Assembly: GCA_016649715.1 (NCBI GenBank)
Contig: JAENXC010000007.1
Span: 62,001-126,000, forward strand
From: Flavobacteriaceae bacterium
GTDB taxonomy: Bacteria; Bacteroidota; Bacteroidia; Flavobacteriales; Flavobacteriaceae
Direction: 5' to 3'
Length of the DNA stretch: 64,000 bases
Every line of letters starts with the position of its first letter. Positions within the stretch are counted from its first letter, which is position 1. Under the pieces are notes generated by a model. The model ran no database searches, was not told where the DNA came from, and was given only the letters and a program-made list of their open reading frames with translations. Shown here piece after piece: positions 28,320-35,544 of this stretch. The position numbers and the translations under genes were made by a program.

Positions 28320-29084
28320 TTATCCTTCCTTTAATTGGACCTCCCTTATTTTTTTGAAAAGATCTGAAGAATATACAAAATTGGTAACATCTTCATTGTC
28401 GGTTTTGAAGATTTCCTGATTGTTGCCCTGCCATACCAGTTTCCCATTTTTGAGCAATACCACTTTTTCTCCAATTTCCATTACGGAATTCATATCGTGG
28501 GTTACCACAATGGTCGTAATGTTGTTTTCGTGGGTAATGGCCTGAATTAAGGTGTCTATCAAAGTAGCCGTTTTTGGGTCCAGGCCGGAGTTTGGTTCAT
28601 CGCAGAAAAGATATTTGGGTTTGTTTACGATTGCCCGAGCTATGGAAACCCTTTTTTGCATCCCACCGGAGATTTCGGCGGGAAATTTTTTGTTCACGTT
28701 TTCGAGGTCTACGCGTTTCAGTACTTCGTTTACCCGTGCCACCATATCGGCTTTTTTCTGTTTGGTGAACATTCGCAGTGGGAACATAACGTTTTCTTCA
28801 ATATTCATGGAATCGAACAGGGCGCCGCCTTGAAAAAGCATCCCTATTTCTTCGCGAAGCTTGCGCTGTTGCTCGTCATCCATATTCTGGATAGCTTTGT
28901 CTTCGTAATATATCCTTCCCTGATCAGGTTTGAATAGTCCGAGAAGACATTTCAGCAAAACGGTTTTTCCACTGCCACTTTGGCCAATGATAAGGTTTGT
29001 TTTTCCCTTGTCAAATTCGGTGGTTATCCCTTTCAGGATTTCTTCGTCCCCAAAACCTTTATGTACGTCTTCCACTCTTATCAT
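28320..29084 (-). CDS. mlaF: ABC transporter ATPase, MlaF type
   Basis: The 254-residue ATPase has Walker A GQSGSGKTVLLK, the signature ISGGMQKRVSIARAI and Walker B YLFCDEPNSGLDP, followed by a His switch (VTHDMNSVMEIG). It resembles MlaF, the ATPase of the lipid-transport system that works with MlaE and an MCE protein between outer and inner membrane. The start at 29084 overlaps the mlaE stop (TGATG), so the pair is coupled. No MCE (mlaD) gene is adjacent here. Confidence 0.92.
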   Translation of the reverse strand: MIRVEDVHKGFGDEEILKGITTEFDKGKTNLIIGQSGSGKTVLLKCLLGLFKPDQGRIYYEDKAIQNMDDEQQRKLREEIGMLFQGGALFDSMNIEENVMFPLRMFTKQKKADMVARVNEVLKRVDLENVNKKFPAEISGGMQKRVSIARAIVNKPKYLFCDEPNSGLDPKTATLIDTLIQAITHENNITTIVVTHDMNSVMEIGEKVVLLKNGKLVWQGNNQEIFKTDNEDVTNFVYSSDLFKKIREVQLKEG

Positions 29085-29821
29085 CAGCTTAACATTAGTT
29101 GGGTTATAATATAGTTGGACGCAATAATAAGCACACTGGTCCATACGAAGGAGTTTGTGCTTGCCTTGCCCACTTCCAGGGCGCCGCCTTTCATGTAAAA
29201 ACCTTGCCAAGACGGCACGGTTGCAAGTATGAATGCAAAAATAAAGGTCTTGAAAAAGGCGTAAAACAGTTGGTAGGGAATAAAATCTTGCTGTACCCCA
29301 GCTATAAAATCTGATGAGCTTGAAAAACCTCCATAGACACCTGCCACCCAACCGCCCATAATGCCGAGAAACATTGAAAAGACAATCACGAAAGGATAGA
29401 ACATCAAGGCCACTATTTTTGGGAATACCAAATAATTTAGTGAATTTATACCCATTACCTCCAAAGCGTCAATTTGTTCGGTAACCCGCATAGAACCTAT
29501 ACTTGAAGTTATAAAAGAACCAACCTTTCCCGCCATGATGATTGAAATGAACGTGGGCGCAAACTCCAAAATTACCGATTGGCGGGTTGCGAACCCGATA
29601 AGGCTTTTCGGAATCAACGGATTGGTCATATTCAGCGCAGTTTGTATTGCCACAACACCCCCAACAAAGAAGGATATAAAGGCAACAATACCCATTGAGC
29701 TAATAATAAGGTCGTTGATTTCCTTAAAAATGAGATGTTTTAAAACAGATGTTTTGGTAAAACTGCCAAACACCTTTTTAAGCATCAAAAAATAGGAACC
29801 AATATCTTGTAAATACTTCAT
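29084..29821 (-). CDS. mlaE: ABC transporter permease, MlaE type
   Basis: The 245-residue protein has five membrane segments and the MlaE signatures FGSFTKTSVLKHLIFKEI, APTFISIIMAGKVGSFITSSIGSMRVTEQIDALEVMGIN and YPFVIVFSMFLGIMGG. It is the inner-membrane permease for phospholipid trafficking. It is the first gene of the mlaEF pair. Confidence 0.92.
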   Translation of the reverse strand: MKYLQDIGSYFLMLKKVFGSFTKTSVLKHLIFKEINDLIISSMGIVAFISFFVGGVVAIQTALNMTNPLIPKSLIGFATRQSVILEFAPTFISIIMAGKVGSFITSSIGSMRVTEQIDALEVMGINSLNYLVFPKIVALMFYPFVIVFSMFLGIMGGWVAGVYGGFSSSSDFIAGVQQDFIPYQLFYAFFKTFIFAFILATVPSWQGFYMKGGALEVGKASTNSFVWTSVLIIASNYIITQLMLS

Positions 29822-29885
29822 AAAACAGATAGCTTGGGCTAAAGTACTAAAATTACATCACTGTATTTTATAAAAGTGGGTTAAG

Positions 29886-29899
29886 TATTCAGTGGTCAG
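29886..29899. repeat. Two-unit heptad repeat (TATTCAG, TGGTCAG)
   Basis: A short member of the TNNNCAG family described at 12457..12492, in the spacer between mlaE and the phosphatase. Confidence 0.45.
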
Positions 29900-29929
29900 T
29901 ATATAGAAAATTTTATAAATCCCAAATGT

Positions 29930-29954
29930 GTCATCCTTAGCGAAGTTGAAGGGC
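29930..29954. repeat. REP-like 25-mer, copy 1
   Basis: It matches a copy at 31164..31188 at most positions and, in reverse complement, one at 63707..63731. The core is GTCATCC, AGCGA and GTTGAAGGGC. The match to the 31164 copy continues upstream (AAATCCC-AAT). Confidence 0.65.
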
Positions 29955-29962
29955 CGAATTAA

Positions 29963-31069
29963 CTATTGAGCTAAAAGGCGCATCATTTTATGATAGATCT
30001 CGTTGCTTTCATAAATTCCGTTGAAAAGGGAAGCGCCGGGGCCTTCTGCAAAAACGGGAACCATTGTTCCCGAATGGCCGGTTGTGGAAAAAGTAGGTTT
30101 TATTTTGTTGTAATCCTTCCCGTCCGATGCCAGTGTGAAACCTCCCGTTTCATGGTCCGCGGTAACAATCACGAGCGTTTCGCCGTTTTGTTTTGCAAAG
30201 TCCAGAGCCACGCCCAAGGTTTTGTCAAAATCCAGCAATTCCTGAATTAGGTAATCGGCATCATTGTCATGGCCGCCCCAATCTATTTGGCTTCCCTCCA
30301 CCATTAGGAAAAAACCTTTTTCGTTTTTGGAGAGTTTTTCCAAAGCCAATTTTGTTGCATTAGGCAGGAAATCGCCACGGCCTTCGCTCATTTTGGGCAT
30401 TTCGTTTTCGGCGAGTAAAATCAATTCATTTTTTTCGCTGGGCAAATTTGGAAGTTGGTCGGTAATTACTTCATAGCCTTTGTTTCTCATTTCAGACAAT
30501 AAATCTTTTCCGTCCTTTCTTTGGTTAAAAAATTTAAGTCCACCTCCAGCAAAAAAGTTCACACCGCTGTTGGGGGCAAATTCAGTAATATCTTCATAAA
30601 GACTACGGGATTTTACGTGCGCATAAAAGCTTGCAGGCGTTGCATGCTGGATGGACGATGTGGCAATAATGCCAGTAGCCAAGCCACGTTTGGACAATTG
30701 CTCAACAATGGTTGGCAGCGGAATGGTGTCCATGCTAACTGCTATGGCCCCATTATAGGTTTTTTCTCCTGTGGAAAAAACGGTCGCCCCTGCGGCGGAA
30801 TCGGTAACCAGATCGCTGGCGGAAGAGGTTTTGCTCAAACCGATGGTATGAAAACGCTCAAAATTCGGTTTGCCATTTTTATAGTAAATGGCTGATGAAA
30901 CCTGGCTCAGACCCATTCCATCGCCAATTAAAAGGATGATGTTTTTTGGTTTTTTTACTTCCGAAGAAAAGCTTGAAACTGTATTGTCCCTAACCTGAAC
31001 GGAAATACAGGAAGTTGAGATTATTGCAAAGGACAGAAGGATTGTGAGGAGGGAAAGCTTTAATTTCAT
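29963..31069 (-). CDS. Alkaline phosphatase (PhoA superfamily), lipoprotein
   Basis: The 368-residue protein has the metal-binding start IILLIGDGMGLSQV, the nucleophile motif LVTDSAAGATVFSTGE (active-site Ser), VEGSQIDWGGHDNDADYL and VIVTADHETGGFTL for the zinc ligands. The N-terminus carries a lipobox-like ISTSC, so it may be a periplasmic lipoprotein releasing phosphate from organic esters. It is smaller than E. coli PhoA (about 450), as in other Bacteroidota enzymes of this clade. Confidence 0.93.
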   Translation of the reverse strand: MKLKLSLLTILLSFAIISTSCISVQVRDNTVSSFSSEVKKPKNIILLIGDGMGLSQVSSAIYYKNGKPNFERFHTIGLSKTSSASDLVTDSAAGATVFSTGEKTYNGAIAVSMDTIPLPTIVEQLSKRGLATGIIATSSIQHATPASFYAHVKSRSLYEDITEFAPNSGVNFFAGGGLKFFNQRKDGKDLLSEMRNKGYEVITDQLPNLPSEKNELILLAENEMPKMSEGRGDFLPNATKLALEKLSKNEKGFFLMVEGSQIDWGGHDNDADYLIQELLDFDKTLGVALDFAKQNGETLVIVTADHETGGFTLASDGKDYNKIKPTFSTTGHSGTMVPVFAEGPGASLFNGIYESNEIYHKMMRLLAQ

Positions 31070-31163
31070 GGGAATATTTTTTTTTGCAAAAATAGAGAAT
31101 ATTAATGCTTTGGAATGTTAAGAAAATATCGTTGTGTTTAAAAATTCAAAAAATCCCGAATCT

Positions 31164-31188
31164 GTCATCCTGAGCGAGGTTGAAGGGC
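31164..31188. repeat. REP-like 25-mer, copy 2
   Basis: The same family as 29930..29954. It is followed at once by a 7-bp repeat CCTAATC, CCTAATC (31188..31201). This is the last host-type sequence before the prophage. Confidence 0.65.
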
Positions 31189-31233
31189 CTAATCCCTAAT
31201 CCCTACTGCTACTTATTTCCATGAATCAACTTC

Positions 31234-31306
31234 TGCAATTCAATAATATTCTCGTATAATCACAAAATCAAAAAGTACATAAACACAATTCAAATAGTAC
31301 AAAAAA
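31234..31306. other. Probable prophage end with spaced transposase-binding-like repeats
   Basis: Two related 15-mers (31270..31284 and 31292..31306; 12 of 15 identical, both with AGTACA) stand exactly 22 bp apart. A weaker third match lies 21 bp further left. MuA sites are 22 bp long, are also set side by side, and end in a similar R-Y-R-C-G-A-A-A pattern. A TG at 31234 could be the terminal dinucleotide, but the exact end cannot be fixed without the other end. Confidence 0.4.
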
Positions 31307-31342
31307 ATAAATTTAAAGGTGCTTTAAACCAGTTTTAAATCA

Positions 31343-32146
31343 TCACTCAGCAAAGTTGCTTAGGTCATAGTTTGCTGTGAGTACTTCAATTTTCTTTTTG
31401 CCAGGCTTACCAGTGCCGTTGGCCACACTTACGCTTTGCTCCAACTGTATAGTGTACCAGCCATTGGCTTCGGTGTATTGACTCAGTATCTCGCTTGGAT
31501 AGCTACTCATTAAAAACTTTCCCTCGATGCGCTGTAGTGTCTTCAATAGATTCTCAAAATCGTCTTGGCTATAGCCGTCATAGTGGCCACAATCACTATT
31601 GAAATATGGTGGATCGCAATAGTGGAAGGCACCTTTGTGATCCCGGCTGTTTATCACCCGCAGTGCATCTGTACATTCTACCTGTACGTTCTGCATACGT
31701 ATAGCTAGATCTAACGTAAACTCATCACGCTTGTTGGTTATCTTTTTGCTCGTGGTGCCTTTTAGTCGGTCATAACCAAAAGTTCCATCCAACATACTAC
31801 TGAAGCTTTGGGCCGCAAGTACCCACACAGCCCACGCACGCTTCAATCTATCAAACATGTGGGGGTTGTTATAAATAACGGTAGCATCGCCGTGCAGTGA
31901 GCGGCTGTGGAGGCTTATGCGTACCATCTTTTCAAGCTCTACAAATTCATTCTGAACGCATTCATAGAAGTTGATCAGCTCTCGATTGTAGTCGTTAATG
32001 ATTTCGGTTTCGCTCTTTTGTTTCGCCCAAAATATGGCACCACCACCAACAAACGGTTCTACATAAGTTGTGTGCTCCGGTATCAATGGCAGAATGGTAC
32101 TCACAAGATTTTGCTTGCCACCGTAGTAACTTGTCGGGGTTTTCAT
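31343..32146 (-). CDS. dam: Phage DNA adenine methylase (Dam, D12 class)
   Basis: The 267-residue protein has the SAM motif (YYGGKQNLVSTILPLIP ... YVEPFVGGGAIFW) and the catalytic DPPY motif (FHYCDPPYFNSDCGH), in D12-class order. It would methylate N6 of adenine, protecting phage DNA from restriction. It is the last gene before the phage end, the place of the mom modification gene in phage Mu. The start at 32146 (MKTPTSYYGGK) fits the family; the upstream ATG at 32179 lies inside a large inverted repeat. Confidence 0.88.
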   Translation of the reverse strand: MKTPTSYYGGKQNLVSTILPLIPEHTTYVEPFVGGGAIFWAKQKSETEIINDYNRELINFYECVQNEFVELEKMVRISLHSRSLHGDATVIYNNPHMFDRLKRAWAVWVLAAQSFSSMLDGTFGYDRLKGTTSKKITNKRDEFTLDLAIRMQNVQVECTDALRVINSRDHKGAFHYCDPPYFNSDCGHYDGYSQDDFENLLKTLQRIEGKFLMSSYPSEILSQYTEANGWYTIQLEQSVSVANGTGKPGKKKIEVLTANYDLSNFAE

Positions 32147-32155
32147 ATATTTGTC

Positions 32156-32244
32156 ATTCCAGTCAATTAAAAATTCCACATCGATTCTGAAGGCTTTGGC
32201 CCCCAGTTTTCCCGATGTGGAATTTGTATTTAATTGACTGGAAT
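32156..32244. repeat. Long inverted repeat between dam and the holin-like gene
   Basis: Arms 32156..32183 and 32213..32244 pair over about 26 bp with a 4-nt bulge. A second pair, GCCCCCAGT (32199..32207) with ACTGGGGGC (32255..32263), offers an alternative fold followed by T5. It could end or attenuate the late transcript before dam. The arm end TGACTGGAATCTT recurs at 56982. Confidence 0.65.
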
Positions 32245-32266
32245 CTTTTAATGCACTGGGGGCTTT

Positions 32267-32470
32267 TTATACCCGCAACTGTTCCGGATTTTCTTTCCCT
32301 TTTTGGTATGCTTGTATGCCTTTATCTGCCACACGAACGCCAAACAACAATCCTTCAAATGTCAATACCAGTCCACAATGTTCATGGCCGTTCAATAACA
32401 GCGCTGTGGCCGTTAAAATGACTGAGGCAATTACCGCAGTCCAAAAATTGCTTACTACCTTAGTTCCCAT
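32267..32470 (-). CDS. Small phage membrane protein, holin candidate
   Basis: The 67-residue protein has one hydrophobic helix (about 8-26, WTAVIASVILTATALLL) and a charged C-terminus. It overlaps the coiled-coil gene upstream by 11 bp. Size and position next to another one-helix protein suggest a lysis role, but no family match is evident. Confidence 0.55.
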   Translation of the reverse strand: MGTKVVSNFWTAVIASVILTATALLLNGHEHCGLVLTFEGLLFGVRVADKGIQAYQKGKENPEQLRV

Positions 32471-32882
32471 CGCTCGATATTTTCTTTAATTGTTCATCTT
32501 TGGCACGGTACAGGTCAAATGCAAGCTTCAGCGCATTGTACTTTTCCCGCCAATTGCCTATTTCCGCACGCAACTCTTTGTTTTCCATATGCAATAATCT
32601 CAGGTCTTTTCGCTGCTCGATATTCTCATTTTTTACAGCGTTGAGCTCTTTTCTAATCACGACAATCTGTGCCTTCAGTTCTTCGTATTGCCGCTTGTAG
32701 TCTTCAACGAACGATCCGTAAAGTTCGCGAATGGCTTTCACCGCTTCCGCATCTTTCTGCTCAGCGGTGGAGGTGGCTTCCTTTAGTTCAATTCGCTTAA
32801 GGCGCCAAGCAAAAAACCCTCCTCCAAATAGAAAAAGAACGATCCCTGTAATTGCTTCCCAATTTTCTAATATATACGTCAT
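32460..32882 (-). CDS. Phage membrane-anchored coiled-coil protein
   Basis: The 140-residue protein has an N-terminal membrane helix (ITGIVLFLFGGGFFAWRL) and then about 100 residues of heptad-rich coiled coil. This resembles i-spanins or Rz-like proteins, but tail-linked roles are also possible. Confidence 0.55.
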   Translation of the reverse strand: MTYILENWEAITGIVLFLFGGGFFAWRLKRIELKEATSTAEQKDAEAVKAIRELYGSFVEDYKRQYEELKAQIVVIRKELNAVKNENIEQRKDLRLLHMENKELRAEIGNWREKYNALKLAFDLYRAKDEQLKKISSDGN

Positions 32883-32885
32883 AAC

Positions 32886-33398
32886 TTACGCTGGTGAAAG
32901 GATATATTGAACCGCCAATATTTTGTTTAAATAAGCTGTTTGAAAAGCACCAATATTCGCTGAAAGCAAGGTGTAATTCCCAGTCGTGGAAACAAGGCCA
33001 CAGTCTGCTGCAGGAGCATCAAAAACGGCATTGTAAACACTTCGCGCTGCTTCTGTCAACGGGAAGTCGTGACTGTCATACGTAAAGGTCTCGGTCTCAA
33101 AAATGCCTGTCAGGCTTTTGGAACGTGCAACCTCCGTAGCTTTTGCTAAAGCCGCCTGTTGGTCCGTAATTTCACCCGCCAAACGGTCTGCTATCACGCC
33201 GCCAAAAATGCGTTTGTGGCAAATCCCGTATTCATAGCTAATGTAATTGGGATCTGCTGGCAACAACAATTGATCCTTTGTTACCACCAATGGATCTGTG
33301 TCCATTCCCAACTCTTGCAGCTCTTCCAAAGTGTCCGCCACAAGGTCGAAAAGTAAAAATGGACGGTCGTCGGTTTCGTATGCTTTATAATATTTCAT
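32886..33398 (-). CDS. Phage protein of unknown function, possibly tail-fibre related
   Basis: The 170-residue soluble protein begins MKYYKAYETDDRPF and has a helical middle (AGEITDQQAALAKATEVARSK), reminiscent of DUF4376-type domains of tail-fibre chaperones. The assignment rests on position downstream of the fibre genes. Confidence 0.5.
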   Translation of the reverse strand: MKYYKAYETDDRPFLLFDLVADTLEELQELGMDTDPLVVTKDQLLLPADPNYISYEYGICHKRIFGGVIADRLAGEITDQQAALAKATEVARSKSLTGIFETETFTYDSHDFPLTEAARSVYNAVFDAPAADCGLVSTTGNYTLLSANIGAFQTAYLNKILAVQYILSPA

Positions 33399-33409
33399 TT
33401 TTTTAAATT

Positions 33410-34126
33410 TTATCCACCGGTAATCGGTGAGGTTCTATTAATTGGAATCACAGTATAGTCAAAAATCAACGGCACACTGCTCGCCGTAGCTTGATTAATC
33501 AACACATCAAAACCTGTGTAATTTCTGTTGTTGATGTCCCAGACAAATGCACGCGAAAAATTAAGCGAAGGATCCGCTGCTCTAAAATTGCCGAGCACCT
33601 GAAAGTCTTTCGTTCCTATATTTTCACCAAACGCAACGTGATAAATGGCCGTTTCAATGTCAAGAACCACAGGCCCAACAAAGATGCTTCCAGCTTTCAG
33701 ATATTCCAGCTGCTTCCTGCCACGAATGAAGAATGCTGTGTTGGCTATATAGGTATAATCAACTATATTACCAACCTGCGCGGTGCGCACAATCTTCCAC
33801 GGCCTGTTTTCGTAAATAGGACTTCCCTGTGTCCCAATATTAAATTCCGCCGCCACGGTGGTTTCAAAAAAGGAAATAAAAGTAGTGTCGCCAATGCTTC
33901 CTGAAAAGGGTGCAACGGTCCACAGCTTTCCCCTGTAAAGCAAAATGCCTTCGGTTGAACTGGTTGCGCCACCGCCTCCGGCAGTGAACACAAACCCACT
34001 TAAAATCCTGTTGCCCGGAAGTCGCGCCAAAAGTTCATCAATAGGAACTTTAAAGCTTTCCTGCATTTCGTGTAGGGTTTCCCGATTCTTCGGAAAGCCG
34101 CTTTCATTTATAATTAACTGTACCAT
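33410..34126 (-). CDS. Putative phage tail-fibre/baseplate accessory protein
   Basis: The 238-residue protein is beta-rich with Gly-rich loops (FTAGGGGATSSTEGILLY) and no membrane helix. It lies between the gp48-like gene and 32886..33398, with a 13-bp overlap upstream. This region normally encodes fibre components. No firm family. Confidence 0.5.
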   Translation of the reverse strand: MVQLIINESGFPKNRETLHEMQESFKVPIDELLARLPGNRILSGFVFTAGGGGATSSTEGILLYRGKLWTVAPFSGSIGDTTFISFFETTVAAEFNIGTQGSPIYENRPWKIVRTAQVGNIVDYTYIANTAFFIRGRKQLEYLKAGSIFVGPVVLDIETAIYHVAFGENIGTKDFQVLGNFRAADPSLNFSRAFVWDINNRNYTGFDVLINQATASSVPLIFDYTVIPINRTSPITGG

Positions 34127-34632
34127 ACTATCGTGTATTTTGTTCCAAATATTTTATAATAATCTAAATCTGCCCGCACCAAGGTTAACAATCTTTCTTC
34201 ATCTTCAGGGTCTAGCGGCTTAATTGCTTCCGGAATAAACACCGTAAAATCACTTTGATAAACGTTGAAAACCTCCAAATCAAAAAACCATTGCGGATCG
34301 CCGCTGCCTTCGTCATAAAAAACCAACGGATCACCGAGCCCTGTGTCGTAATAATGCTGGGTGGCGGTTATTTCGGCATTGTTAATGTAAATGCGGCGTT
34401 CCACGTCATCAAAGTGATCGTTTAACACTTGCTGCAGTAAGGTGATGGCCGCGTTGTGTTCTGTTTTGTAAATCGCTTCGGTTTTAAATGCGAAAAACAA
34501 ATCATAAAGCGAAACCAGCGGACTTATCAACGCCTGCAGCATAGCCAACCATTTTGGACGGCGCAGGATGATTGGGAGCAGCTGCTCCTTAAAATCCTGA
34601 TAACTTACTATGTATATTTTTTTGTTTATCAA
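34114..34632 (-). CDS. Phage baseplate/tail protein, Mu gp48-like by position
   Basis: The 172-residue protein follows the baseplate J-like gene with a 4-bp overlap. Mu has gp48 directly after gp47, and both are baseplate parts. Sequence similarity is not obvious; the order is the argument. Confidence 0.5.
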   Translation of the reverse strand: MINKKIYIVSYQDFKEQLLPIILRRPKWLAMLQALISPLVSLYDLFFAFKTEAIYKTEHNAAITLLQQVLNDHFDDVERRIYINNAEITATQHYYDTGLGDPLVFYDEGSGDPQWFFDLEVFNVYQSDFTVFIPEAIKPLDPEDEERLLTLVRADLDYYKIFGTKYTIVWYS

Positions 34633-35540
34633 CGTGCTATGTATTGAAAGCTGCTTAAAAGCTCATCCAATTTAAAATAACCGGATTGGGGTTGCCTAAA
34701 TTCAGGAAATGGACCAATGTTGCCTTGGCTGTTGGTGTCGCCATAGCCATAGGTCAAGTACGCACTCGATGCGCTTTGCAAAAAAACATCGGTAATGCCC
34801 GGCACATTTTCCAAAACATCGTTCAATTGGTCCAGGGAAAGTTCGCCATTAAAATCGCGTGCGTTTTTGTCCTTTAAATAGGTTTTTAAAGCCGAAATAA
34901 CAGGAGTATCGTCCGTGCCGTCCAGCCGTTTGCCAAGGTTGTTTAATATGGTTGGATCGTAATACAATTTGTAAGCAACCTTTAGTCTGTCTGCCTGCGC
35001 ACTGCTTGTGGCTGTGCTTATTCCTGCAGCGCCCATTAAGATCATATACTCGGAAAAACCAATAAGTTCTGGACTGCTCAACGGTTCCAAAATACCGCCG
35101 ATGCTCTTGGCTACTTTTATACGCAAAATGCCGTGGCCGTTAATAGTTCCTTCCACAACAGCAGCCTTGGCCACTATCTTTTTGGCCGCAATCTCGGCAA
35201 TGGTTAAGCCTGTATTGTCATAAATACCACTTTCTGGCAGTTCCTGCCCGTGTTGGTAGTTGAGTGCCGTTTGGGTGTACCAACCCCGGCTAAAGGGGCG
35301 GGAAACGGCAATGCGTTCATCTATATCTGCACTCAGGATATCCCACAATTTATAGAGACTCCAAGCAATAGTGGCCACCACGAACACAATTAACCGGAAC
35401 ACGCTTACTTTGCTGGTGGTGGTTAGGTTGGTGAGTATTGATTGCTCATTTTCGGTCAATACTGCAGTTGCCGGTAGGGCGTCTGCGCCTGCAGCTGTGT
35501 TGAGTATTTGGATTTGGATTTCGTTTATTGTTGGTGTCAT
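34629..35540 (-). CDS. Baseplate J-like protein (Mu gp47 equivalent)
   Basis: The 303-residue protein has the arrangement of baseplate J proteins: a helical N-terminus, a middle region (ISTATSSAQADRLKVAYKLYYDP) and a C-terminal domain with LSLDQLNDVLENVPGITDVFL, which corresponds to the typical J-domain end. It should form wedge parts of the contractile tail baseplate. Confidence 0.65.
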   Translation of the reverse strand: MTPTINEIQIQILNTAAGADALPATAVLTENEQSILTNLTTTSKVSVFRLIVFVVATIAWSLYKLWDILSADIDERIAVSRPFSRGWYTQTALNYQHGQELPESGIYDNTGLTIAEIAAKKIVAKAAVVEGTINGHGILRIKVAKSIGGILEPLSSPELIGFSEYMILMGAAGISTATSSAQADRLKVAYKLYYDPTILNNLGKRLDGTDDTPVISALKTYLKDKNARDFNGELSLDQLNDVLENVPGITDVFLQSASSAYLTYGYGDTNSQGNIGPFPEFRQPQSGYFKLDELLSSFQYIAR

Positions 35541-35544
35541 AATT

